Shown: positions 50,650-59,076 of the stretch, piece after piece
How positions within the stretch are numbered: the stretch's first letter is position 1
How the letters are laid out: each line of letters opens with the position of its first letter
Assembly: GCA_910585015.1 (NCBI GenBank)
Contig: CAJUCT010000009.1
Span: forward strand, 1 to 64,000
DNA length: 64,000 nt
Direction of reading: 5' to 3'
DNA from: an uncultured Acetatifactor sp.
Lineage (GTDB): Bacteria > Bacillota > Clostridia > Lachnospirales > Lachnospiraceae
The notes under the pieces: generated by a model
Database searches by the model: none
The model's input: only the letters and a program-made list of their open reading frames with translations
What the model was told of the DNA's origin: nothing
Program-made: the position numbers and the translations under genes

Positions 50650-50673
50650 GGAGAGAGGCAGACACACGCCGAC

Positions 50674-50701
50674 TTTATTCCTGCGAGCAATGAGCCAAGT
50701 G
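50674..50701. repeat. Second copy of the 28-bp intergenic motif
   Basis: TTTATTCCTGCGAGCAATGA followed by GCCAAGTG matches 39736-39763 at about 24 of 28 positions. Both copies follow a gene's 3' end. Confidence 0.4.
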
Positions 50702-50761
50702 CCGTGCCTGCACGAGCATAAAGCCAACATAGTTGACTTGCGAATGCCGCAGGGGTCCATG

Positions 50762-50785
50762 CCCCGCCCCTTGCGGCGGGGTTAT
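50762..50785. terminator. Terminator between convergent permease and pectinesterase genes
   Basis: CCCCGCC (50762-50768) pairs with GGCGGGG (50775-50781) around CCTTGC, then TTATT. The stem is strong; the T-run is short. Confidence 0.65.
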
Positions 50786-50789
50786 TGAC

Positions 50790-51782
50790 TTACAATCCGC
50801 TCCACCCGTCATCACCGGCAAGGACATTTTCCCTGGAATAGTATTCCTCCAGGTCGGGATGGGTGAGCGGTTTGCTGAAAGAAGCCCTTCCGTCCGTTCC
50901 CGCGCCGGGGCCGTCATTTGCGTATTCTATGTAACTGCACAGAGCTTCAGCCCTTGCCTTTCCCCAGTTCTGCCAGCCCTCCGGGCAGATGTGTTCGCCC
51001 ATGTGGCAGTGGACAAAGGCTGTCTTGGCATAGTCGCGCCAGGGCCTTCCCAGATAGACGGACGCAGGTTCTTCATCGCCGGTAAGCCTGCAATGGGAGA
51101 ACACAAGGCCGAACTCCTGGTCTGCGGGAGTGCTGGCGGCGGTGATAAAGGCATGGCTCTCACTGTGATGCTTTCTTGAAAATATCTCACAATGATCGAA
51201 AAAAACCACATTCGGGCCAAATATGAAATCCACATCCCCGCTGATATAGCAATCCCTGAAATAATTGCGGAGGACGGGGTATTCAATGGGAACGGAGGAA
51301 CTGTTGAAAAACTTGGGAAGCATCAGGTTCTTCATGTTACAGGTAAGGGCTTCCCCGGCAAAGACGGTATCCTGCCATCCCAGAAATCTACAGTTGCGGA
51401 AACTGCATCTGTCGGCTGCCACATAGACAGCCAGAGCCTGCCCGGCAGTGTGGCCGGGTCCCGCGGTATTCTCCACAGTGATATTTTCCATATGAATATT
51501 CCTGCCAGCCAGCAGGATAACGGCAGTATTAAAGGTTCCGTATTCGCCGGAAGCGTCCGGGCGGGGCTTTTTTGCGCCGTCTCCGTAACGGAAGACGGTA
51601 GTTTCGGGATTCTGGCCCACTATCTCCAGATTTTCTTTGCGGATGAATACTTTTTCCTCATATATTCCGGGCGATACGCAAATCCGGACTGTCTCATGGC
51701 GGTTATCCGGCACCGACAGAACGGCCTCCTGAAGGGAATGGAACGCGTCAGGACTATTTGGGGATACATAAATTGTCTGCAT
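50790..51782 (-). CDS. Pectinesterase (CE8)
   Basis: The 330 residues follow the right-handed beta-helix pattern of pectin methylesterases, with the family signatures GTFNTAVILLAGRNIHMENI, GQALAVYVAADRCSF, LGWQDTVFAG, the catalytic Asp in GDVDFIFGPNVVFFD and the Arg in YLGRPWRDYAKTAFV. It removes methyl esters from homogalacturonan. There is no signal peptide (MQTIYVSPNSPDAF), so it should act in the cytosol on imported oligosaccharides. It is divergent from the AraC regulator and its sugar importer, which probably brings in those pectin fragments. ATG 51782 follows AGAAAGGA. Confidence 0.93.
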   Translation of the reverse strand: MQTIYVSPNSPDAFHSLQEAVLSVPDNRHETVRICVSPGIYEEKVFIRKENLEIVGQNPETTVFRYGDGAKKPRPDASGEYGTFNTAVILLAGRNIHMENITVENTAGPGHTAGQALAVYVAADRCSFRNCRFLGWQDTVFAGEALTCNMKNLMLPKFFNSSSVPIEYPVLRNYFRDCYISGDVDFIFGPNVVFFDHCEIFSRKHHSESHAFITAASTPADQEFGLVFSHCRLTGDEEPASVYLGRPWRDYAKTAFVHCHMGEHICPEGWQNWGKARAEALCSYIEYANDGPGAGTDGRASFSKPLTHPDLEEYYSRENVLAGDDGWSGL

Positions 51783-52033
51783 ATTAGTAATCCTTTCTGA
51801 AAATGATAGATTTTGACCGGCAGATATGCCTGTCAGCTACATCTATTGTAAGACATAGGCTTTAGCGCCGCAATTACAAAATTTTGCACTTCTATTGTAT
51901 TTTTGCGTATAGCCCGCCAAAAAGCGGGTTCCATTTCAGCAGACCTGGATTTTTTCCCTTCTTTCTGTTATACTGTCTCTGGTACCCTGTTTCTGAAGCG
52001 GGGTATTTGATTATAAGAAAACAGGTGAGGCTT

Positions 52034-54334
52034 ATGAGTAGAGGGTTATTAAGTAAGTACAAGGGAAAGAAAATATTTTTGGATATGTTCAAGGCGGTAT
52101 TTGTCCTGCCGGTTTTGTGCATAGTCTTGGCATGTATCTGGGGATTTCTCTGGTTCAGGGCGAGCCGGATTGAGACGGAGAGATTAAATGAGGGGAACAC
52201 CCTCTACGCCTCATCCCTGATGGTAAACAATTATTTTGATCTGATGGGAAATACCATGGAAGTGCTCAGGAATGACGCTTATGTAAAAAAGACGCAGGCG
52301 AAGTCTGATTTTTACTGGGATGCAGATATGCGCGTGGCAGCCCAGAAAGTGCTGAACATGGTTATGATTGAGCCCATGTTCCAGTCGGTCTATGTACTTA
52401 AGGGCAACGAATACCGGATTAAGTGCAGCAATCCGGCGTATCCCCTGGACGAGCAGGGGGACAGGATGATGATAGAGACTTTTTATCAGAGCCAGTTCGG
52501 CAAGTATGGGGTAAAGTACTATATTGACGTCTATGGAAGCAGCAGGACCCTTTTGTATCTGACGGCCGGAGAGCAAAATTCCGCCACGGGAGAAAAGGAG
52601 AACGGCATCATCATAGGGCTGGACATAGGGAGAATCATGGAGAACATTTTCCGGGAAAACCGGGAAGGAGAGCAGTATCTGCTGGTGGACGCGGCGGGGA
52701 ACGTGGTTCATGCCTGCGGAGAAGGCTACACAAAGGGAGAGCAGCTGCAGGAAGAGGCGCTTTTGGGACTTCTGGGAAGCGGTGACGTAAGGCAGTCGGA
52801 GGTATCAAAGCTGCAGGAGGGCGTTTTTCTGGTTTCCTGTGTCAACATGGAAAACGGTTTTTATCTGATGCACTTTCTTCCATATAAATATGTGGCGGAT
52901 TCCATTGTACACATGAGGAATACCTTTATACTGATTGTGCTTTTGCTGATTCTCCTGGTACTGTTGTTCTCCTTCGGCATGTCCAATTGGGTGTATTCCC
53001 CTATTGACGAGGCCATCCAGACAACCAATCCGGGGGATGGCATGGGGCAGAAGCGGGAGGATATCTCTGAGCGGGTGGGAAAAACAGAACTGGCGGGCAT
53101 TGTCCAGACTTATCAGACCATGGTGCGGACTATGAACGATCTGAATCTCCAGAAGGAACAGGACGAGTTGACACATTACCTGGGAGGCAGATCCTTACAG
53201 GGAAAACTGCCCGAATGGGTGGAGGAAACATATGGGAAAGAGGGGATACACAGCGCAGTGATCTGTCTGCGCATCAGTGATATGGAGGACCTGCATAAGA
53301 ATCATACACAGGAGGCCAGGCTGTTTGTACATCACACGATTGTCAATGTCACACAGCAGGCGCTGAAGCCTCTGGGGGATATTCTGGTCAATTCCGTGGA
53401 TGAGGAATATACGGCGGCAATTCTTTTTACGGAACAGGAAGTTTCGGAGGAGGAACTGATCGGGAAAACCAGGGAGATATTTTCCGTGATCAGAGATTTG
53501 GTCCACGTTGGCATGGACGCTGGCATCAGCAACGGCAGGGAAGGCTTTGGGGAACTGGCGGCCATGTACCAGATGGCCCGGGCGGCCACGGCGTACCGCT
53601 TTGTGTATGGCATCGATGCGATTGTCACGGAAGAGCAGATGGCAAAAAAGGCGCTGGGCGGTAAAAGAAACATTGATACAAAGAACCTGATCCATAGACT
53701 GAAGGAGGGGGACAGGGAAAAATTCTCGGAGGAATACTTCCGGATTACGGAGGAACTGAAGGGATATTCCATCCAGAATGCCCGGGACGCGCTTCTGGAC
53801 ATGGCTGCGGAGATGGTGAAATATTACAACTCTCTGTGCTTCCACTTTGAGACATTCTCCAGGAGCGACTATGAAAAGCTGGCGGCGGAACTGGGGAAGT
53901 TCGGCTATCTTGACGATGCCTGGGAATGGTTTTCTGAAATGCTGGACAAGGTATGCAATATACTGGCCAAAGCCAAGCAGGGAGACAGGGAGGATGTGGT
54001 GGAGAGAGCCATAGCGTATCTGCGGGAAAATTACGCGGATCCCAATATCAGCGCCCAGTTTATCGCAGAGATGTATCATATCACCCCATCCTACTTCAGC
54101 AGGCTGTTTAACGAGAGAAGCGGATACGCTTTTCCGGACTATCTGGCCACACTGCGTATCGAGGAGGCGGGAAAGATATTGCTCCGGGAGACCAACAGGA
54201 GTATTCAGGAGATCTGTGAGATGGTGGGATATACGAATGCCTCTTATTTTACGGCTACATTCAAGAAAAAGTATGGTATCACGCCGGGGCAGTTCCGCAA
54301 AAATCACGCAAACAGTGAAGAAAATTTACAGTAG
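52034..54334 (+). CDS. AraC-family regulator with membrane-bound sensor domain
   Basis: The 766-residue protein has two transmembrane helices (about 18-40 and 295-318) around an extracytoplasmic Cache-like sensor, a cytosolic middle region (about 330-650) and a C-terminal AraC domain (about 665-766; AIAYLRENYADPNISAQFIA, SPSYFSRLFNERSGYAFPDY and GYTNASYFTATFKKKYGITP). This one-component membrane type controls LplB/LplC/lipoprotein sugar importers in Bacillus and Clostridia. ATG 52034 follows AGGTGAGG; the upstream start at 51884 lies in promoter-like AT-rich DNA. It sits between the pectinesterase and importer genes and is likely to activate both in response to an extracellular pectin oligosaccharide (inference). 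Confidence 0.92.
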   Translation: MSRGLLSKYKGKKIFLDMFKAVFVLPVLCIVLACIWGFLWFRASRIETERLNEGNTLYASSLMVNNYFDLMGNTMEVLRNDAYVKKTQAKSDFYWDADMRVAAQKVLNMVMIEPMFQSVYVLKGNEYRIKCSNPAYPLDEQGDRMMIETFYQSQFGKYGVKYYIDVYGSSRTLLYLTAGEQNSATGEKENGIIIGLDIGRIMENIFRENREGEQYLLVDAAGNVVHACGEGYTKGEQLQEEALLGLLGSGDVRQSEVSKLQEGVFLVSCVNMENGFYLMHFLPYKYVADSIVHMRNTFILIVLLLILLVLLFSFGMSNWVYSPIDEAIQTTNPGDGMGQKREDISERVGKTELAGIVQTYQTMVRTMNDLNLQKEQDELTHYLGGRSLQGKLPEWVEETYGKEGIHSAVICLRISDMEDLHKNHTQEARLFVHHTIVNVTQQALKPLGDILVNSVDEEYTAAILFTEQEVSEEELIGKTREIFSVIRDLVHVGMDAGISNGREGFGELAAMYQMARAATAYRFVYGIDAIVTEEQMAKKALGGKRNIDTKNLIHRLKEGDREKFSEEYFRITEELKGYSIQNARDALLDMAAEMVKYYNSLCFHFETFSRSDYEKLAAELGKFGYLDDAWEWFSEMLDKVCNILAKAKQGDREDVVERAIAYLRENYADPNISAQFIAEMYHITPSYFSRLFNERSGYAFPDYLATLRIEEAGKILLRETNRSIQEICEMVGYTNASYFTATFKKKYGITPGQFRKNHANSEENLQ

Positions 54335-54484
54335 TAAAAATTTTGATAGTCCTATTTTGACGAAATTTTATAGATTTACAAATTTTTTGGATTGAGACAC
54401 AGGCAGAAAAATGATATTCCTATCTTAACACAGCGATGACCACCCCCAGACGGGAGGTCACACAATGACAGGAGGAATGTTATC

Positions 54485-55450
54485 ATGCTTGTGTCTCGAC
54501 AGAAACAAGATTCGGGCGGTACTCGCCGCCTCGGGAACCGGCTTGCCGGTCACTTCAAAAAGTACCATCAGCTTTGGCTTCTGGCCTTACCGGGTATTAT
54601 ATTCACTTTGATGTTCGCGTACATACCCATGAGCGGCCTGGTTATTATTTTCAAAAACTACAACTACCAAGACGGAATCTTCGGAAGTCCCTGGGTGGGC
54701 CTTAAGAATTTTGAGTTCTTTTTTGCCAACTTTTCCAGGGCCTGGAGAGCAACCAAGAACACGATCATATTGAATCTCTGTTACACAGTGTTCGGCACAG
54801 CCATGGCGGTTATGCTGGCAGTGATGTTTAATGAAGTGCGCCATAAAAAGTACTTGAAAGCAACCCAGTCCCTGTCCATCATGCCTTACTTCATTTCCTG
54901 GGTGGTGGCGGGCGGCATCCTGCGGGCACTGCTGAATTATGATGGGGGAGCTATCAATAATCTACTGGTTTCCCTGGGGTTTGACAGGGTGGACTTCTAT
55001 AATGATCCAAAATATTGGCGGATCATCCTGACACTCTGCAATATCTGGAAGGGGGCCGGGTACAACGGTATCATCTATTTCTCTACCATTGCCGGATTTG
55101 ACACGTCACTGTACGAGTCTGCGGAGGTGGACGGGGCGAACCTGTGGCAGAGGATCAGATACATTACGGTTCCCCTGCTCAAGCCCACCATTATCATTAT
55201 GTTCCTGCTGTCCATCGGCAAGATTATGAGCGGTGATCTGACAATGATGATGTCCATCACCAACCTGTCCTCCATGCTGCTGGAAACCACGGATATCATT
55301 GATACGTATGTGTACCGCTCGGTCATCGGTATGGGAGATTTTGTCATGGGCTCGGCGGTGGGACTCTACCAGTCTATTTTCGGTTTTGCCCTGGTGTTGT
55401 TCTCCAACTGGCTGGTGGGGAAATTTGATAAAGAATATCGGCTGTTTTAA
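54485..55450 (+). CDS. Sugar ABC transporter permease, LplB type
   Basis: The 321-residue protein has six transmembrane helices and the inner-membrane permease EAA motif (ESAEVDGANLWQRIRYITVPLL), which contacts the ATPase. The start (LALPGIIFTLMFAYIPMSGL) is characteristic of LplB/YteP permeases. ATG 54485 follows GAGGAATG. No ATPase gene is linked; such importers normally share a general MsmX-like ATPase encoded elsewhere. The 150-base gap before it carries an AT-rich promoter region and an imperfect inverted repeat (TGACC to GGTCA, 54437-54460). Confidence 0.93.
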   Translation: MLVSRQKQDSGGTRRLGNRLAGHFKKYHQLWLLALPGIIFTLMFAYIPMSGLVIIFKNYNYQDGIFGSPWVGLKNFEFFFANFSRAWRATKNTIILNLCYTVFGTAMAVMLAVMFNEVRHKKYLKATQSLSIMPYFISWVVAGGILRALLNYDGGAINNLLVSLGFDRVDFYNDPKYWRIILTLCNIWKGAGYNGIIYFSTIAGFDTSLYESAEVDGANLWQRIRYITVPLLKPTIIIMFLLSIGKIMSGDLTMMMSITNLSSMLLETTDIIDTYVYRSVIGMGDFVMGSAVGLYQSIFGFALVLFSNWLVGKFDKEYRLF

Positions 55451-55461
55451 GGAGGTGCGGG

Positions 55462-56367
55462 ATGTCTGAAAAAAATACAAAAATAAAGCAATCTACATCG
55501 GACAAGGCTCTGCGGATTTTCTTCTACATTTTTATCGGGTTCTTTGCGGTCATATGTCTGTATCCGCTTTTGCTGGCGGTGGGCACGTCCTTCTCGGATG
55601 AGGTGTCCGTCACGGTAAACGGTTACAGTGTGATACCAAAAAAATTCAGTCTGGAAGCCTACAAAATGATATTGGGGTCTCTGGGGAAGAATATTATGAA
55701 CGCCTATTGTGTCACCATTGCGGTCACCGTCATAGGTACACTGTTCTCGGTGCTGGTGTCCTCGGCTTTCGCCTATGTGCTTACTGTGCGTGAATTTAAA
55801 CCGAAGGGCGCGCTGAACATGTTTCTCTATATTCCGATGATTTTTTCGGCGGGCCTGCTGCCTTGGTACATTATGTGCACTAAATACTATCATCTTACCG
55901 ACAAATTTTGGGCACTGATTCTGCCCTGTTGTATAAATGCTTTCAACGTGTTTCTGCTTCGGAACTTTTTCAAGTCCATTCCGGAGGAGTTGGCGGAGGC
56001 GGCAAAGATTGACGGGGCAAGCTACCTGCGGATTTTCAGTGTGATCTATTTCCCCCTGGCAAAGGTGGGGCTGGTGACGGTGGGGTTGTTCTACGCGCTG
56101 AGTTACTGGAACGACTATTACCTGGTGCTGATGTTCATCAACAAACAGAAGCTCTATCCGTTGCAGTATTACCTGTACAATATGCTCGCCAATGTGCAGT
56201 TTATCGCCAACCAGGCCAATGCCTCGCTGGGGTATAACATCAATATTCCCCTGGAGACCACCAAGATGGCGACGATCTGCGTCACCATAGGCCCCATTAT
56301 CCTGTTGTATCCATTCGCCCAGAAGTACATCACCAAGGGCGTGATCGTGGGGGCGGTCAAAGGTTGA
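55462..56367 (+). CDS. Carbohydrate ABC transporter permease, LplC/YtcP type
   Basis: The 301 residues form six helices with the EAA motif ELAEAAKIDGASYLRIFSVI and the typical start ALRIFFYIFIGFFAVICLYP and end VGAVKG of the LplC family. The gene lies 11 bases after the LplB gene, with AAGGAGGTG before its ATG. It is the second half of the importer channel. A small hairpin follows, before the binding-protein gene. Confidence 0.93.
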   Translation: MSEKNTKIKQSTSDKALRIFFYIFIGFFAVICLYPLLLAVGTSFSDEVSVTVNGYSVIPKKFSLEAYKMILGSLGKNIMNAYCVTIAVTVIGTLFSVLVSSAFAYVLTVREFKPKGALNMFLYIPMIFSAGLLPWYIMCTKYYHLTDKFWALILPCCINAFNVFLLRNFFKSIPEELAEAAKIDGASYLRIFSVIYFPLAKVGLVTVGLFYALSYWNDYYLVLMFINKQKLYPLQYYLYNMLANVQFIANQANASLGYNINIPLETTKMATICVTIGPIILLYPFAQKYITKGVIVGAVKG

Positions 56368-56392
56368 TCAGAGATAAAACAAAATGATAAAC

Positions 56393-56412
56393 AACTCCTT
56401 CGGGGGTTATTT
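56393..56412 (+). terminator. Weak hairpin between permease and binding-protein genes
   Basis: AACTCC-TTCG-GGGGTT with a stable UUCG-like tetraloop followed by ATTTAT. It may attenuate or protect mRNA 3' ends, so that the binding protein is made in excess. Confidence 0.5.
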
Positions 56413-56539
56413 ATAAACTGTCAACAGCGTATTTTTAGGACTACATGCCGGTCGGGAGATGGTGCAGAGCCGCCGGTTCCTGAACACGGGAATGTGTGGA
56501 CAGAGAAATACGCGGAACAAACAAGAATGGAGGAAGAAA

Positions 56540-58096
56540 ATGAAAAAGAGAATTTTATCAACAATCCTTACAGGCGCCATGCTGCTGTCTGCATTGACAG
56601 GCTGCGGATCTGGCGGAGAGCAGGGTACGGAGCAGAGCACGGAGCAAAGCACGGAGCAGAGTTCTCAGCAAGGGTCTCAGCAGGAGGCATCGTCCACTGG
56701 CGCATCTGCAGACGGGTCATCCTTAAGACCCGAGACACTGGATAAGATCACGGTGGTTCTGTTCGGTGAGGAATCCCCGAGAATGCAGGAACTGATGGAG
56801 AACGAGTTCCAGCAGATGTTTATTGACGAGATCAACACAGAAGTGGAACTGATGTATCTGCCCTGGACGGAGAACGGAGCGGGCGGTAAGGTGGATCTGA
56901 TGATTGCTTCCGGTCAGGAATTTGACGCCTGCATCGTGGACCCCAGATGGGCCGCAAGCAGTTACAGTAAGGGCTATCTGCAGGATTTATCGGATGTGAT
57001 CGATACTTATCTGCCCGACTGGCATGAAAACGTGGATCCCACCGCGTTTGACGCATATCGCTATGACGGCGGCGTTTACGCCATTCCCATCGGCAACAAG
57101 CCTACCGGTGGTGTGTACAGTACAGTCTGTGTGCGCCAGGATATCATGGACGCCATCGGCATGGAGAATATCAGTACGCTGGATGACCTGACGGAATATG
57201 CCCAGAAGGCTAAGGAACAGTATGGGCTGTATGCTACTTATGAACTGGCCAACGCCGAGTACATCATCCGCGGAACCAGCGACCGAAACCTGATTCCCCT
57301 GTGTACCGGTATTCTGATTGATCAGGATACGAAAGAACTGGTAAACTTTGTGGAAAGCCCGGAGTTCGAGGCGGCCGTGAGGCTCTACAATGACTGGTAT
57401 GCGCAGGGCCTGATCCCGAAGGATATCCTGACCAACACCGTTACCCTGCCTTTCCAGGCCAATATGACTTCCTTCATGAGAGGAACCTGCGGCACCACTT
57501 TGATAGAGAATGAGCCCGGGCTGCAGAGCGTGGTTCCCGAGGCGAAGACCGCCGAGTATTATATTGCGCCGGAGAAGCCGATCTATAAAAAGAGTTATGA
57601 AAACACAGCGTTCCAGGTGCCTGTAACCTCCACCAAAGCTGACCGTGTGGCTCTGTTTGTAAATCTGCTCCAGAAGAATACCGAGATGGCAAATCTGTTC
57701 GCCTACGGTGTGGAGGGGACGGACTACGAACTGATAGACGGCAAAGTGTCCAAGATTAATACGGAAGAGCTGTTCTATGAGTGGATGATTTACAATGTAA
57801 AGATTTCCAGTCCGACCACGGCCTATACCGATGAGTTTATGGAGGTTTATAAGAACTGGGATGACAATGCGCTTCCTGCGCTGAGCTTTGGATTCAACAT
57901 TGATTATTCCAATGTCCAGACCCAAAAGGCTCAGATTGACAGCGTGTGGGAAGAATTTGCCTCTCCCATGCTGGCGGGCCTGAAGGACTATGACTCCAGT
58001 ATTGAGGAACTGAAGGCCGAACTGAAGAATGCGGGATGGGATGCTTACATGGAGGAAATCCAGAGACAGTTTGACGCGCATCTGGCAAATAAGTAA
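56540..58096 (+). CDS. Extracellular sugar-binding lipoprotein, LplA type
   Basis: The 518-residue precursor starts with a lipoprotein signal (KKRILSTILTGAMLLSALTG, Cys21), a Gln/Ser/Glu-rich linker (about 25-60, with repeated EQSTEQS) and a large solute-binding fold of the extracellular-binding family 1 (LplA/YtcQ group; LDKITVVLFGEESPRMQELM, and DACIVDPRWAASSYSKGYLQ). ATG 56540 follows GGAGGAAG; an upstream in-frame start at 56459 is rejected. Completes the importer. Ligand is not visible from sequence; the neighbouring pectinesterase points to pectin-derived oligosaccharides. Confidence 0.93.
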   Translation: MKKRILSTILTGAMLLSALTGCGSGGEQGTEQSTEQSTEQSSQQGSQQEASSTGASADGSSLRPETLDKITVVLFGEESPRMQELMENEFQQMFIDEINTEVELMYLPWTENGAGGKVDLMIASGQEFDACIVDPRWAASSYSKGYLQDLSDVIDTYLPDWHENVDPTAFDAYRYDGGVYAIPIGNKPTGGVYSTVCVRQDIMDAIGMENISTLDDLTEYAQKAKEQYGLYATYELANAEYIIRGTSDRNLIPLCTGILIDQDTKELVNFVESPEFEAAVRLYNDWYAQGLIPKDILTNTVTLPFQANMTSFMRGTCGTTLIENEPGLQSVVPEAKTAEYYIAPEKPIYKKSYENTAFQVPVTSTKADRVALFVNLLQKNTEMANLFAYGVEGTDYELIDGKVSKINTEELFYEWMIYNVKISSPTTAYTDEFMEVYKNWDDNALPALSFGFNIDYSNVQTQKAQIDSVWEEFASPMLAGLKDYDSSIEELKAELKNAGWDAYMEEIQRQFDAHLANK

Positions 58097-58119
58097 AATG
58101 AGAATATAGGAAAATTATG

Positions 58120-58158
58120 ACGCCGCAGGGGCTGCAACGCAGACTCTGCGGCGTTTTT
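58120..58158 (+). terminator. Terminator of the sugar importer operon
   Basis: ACGCCGCAG (58120-58128) pairs with CTGCGGCGT (58146-58154), followed by TTTTT. From here to about 58320 nothing recognisable is seen. Confidence 0.9.
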
Positions 58159-58320
58159 AATGAGTGGACGGATATTATTCTTGACGTGTCACCCTCTATA
58201 TGCTATTCTTATGTCAAAGCAAAAGATTTCCGGGGAGTGAGCCCGTAAAGCGGTTTTCCGCGTCTGATGAACATCTAGTTCTCTTTAATCAGAAATCCTG
58301 CTTTTATTTCCCAAGAAACA

Positions 58321-58978
58321 ATTATCAATACGGCAGGAGAAGAGAAGCCGGTACTATCAGGCACAGCTGGATGTGTCACTGCTGGAGCCGGGATGTGGCG
58401 ACTTCAATGAGTTGAATGACAGTTGTATGATTTTAGTGGCGCCCTTTGATTTATTCGGCTATGGATTGTACCGATACACCTTTGAGGGACAGTGCAGGGA
58501 GGTGCCTGGACTTGCGTTGCAGGACGGGGCCGCCAGAATATTTATCAATACTTTCGGAACCAACAGACAGGATTTTCCGCAGGAGTTTCTGGACTTTATG
58601 GAGTATATTAACGATACCAGGGATGTGGTGGCCGCCCGGAGCAAGAGCGCCCGGGTGCAGTTGATTCACAGTAAGGTGGAGAGAATCCGCCTCTCTGAGA
58701 AATGTGGGGTGAAATATATGCAGAGATGGGAAGAAATGGTGTATGCAAGGCAGGATGGATATGAGGAAGGGCGCAGTGAAGGGCGTAGTGAAGGAGCGCT
58801 GAAGGAGGTCATTGCCGCTGTCTGCAAGAAACTGGTAAAGGGAAAAAGCGCAGGACAGATTGCGGATGAGTTGGAGCAGGAACCCCACCGCATTTCTCTT
58901 ATTTGCGGTATTGCGGAAAAATACGCGCCGGTTTATAATCAGGATGCAATCTACCAGGAATTAAATGAAGCAATTTAA
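58321..58978 (+). pseudogene. Rpn/PD-(D/E)XK transposase-like nuclease, C-terminal part
   Basis: The open frame before the GTG at 58373 already reads EKRSRYYQAQLDVSLLEPG, so the gene is truncated at its 5' side. The text FNELNDSCMILVAPFDLFGY, LYRYTFEGQC and RIFINTFGTN matches the middle of the Rpn family of recombination-promoting nucleases. The end carries the usual E-G-R-S-E-G repeats and a helical tail. The N-terminal catalytic residues (D-x-n, E-x-Q) are missing, though the preceding EMQ-like region may lie in decayed sequence upstream. Likely inactive. Confidence 0.65.
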
Positions 58979-59076
58979 TTTTCATTACCAGACGATCAGG
59001 TGAAAAGACTTTAATGCCCCTTGATATCCTGCGTATTCTGTTGGTGTAAGGGGAGATAGGGGGGAAAGAGGAAGAC

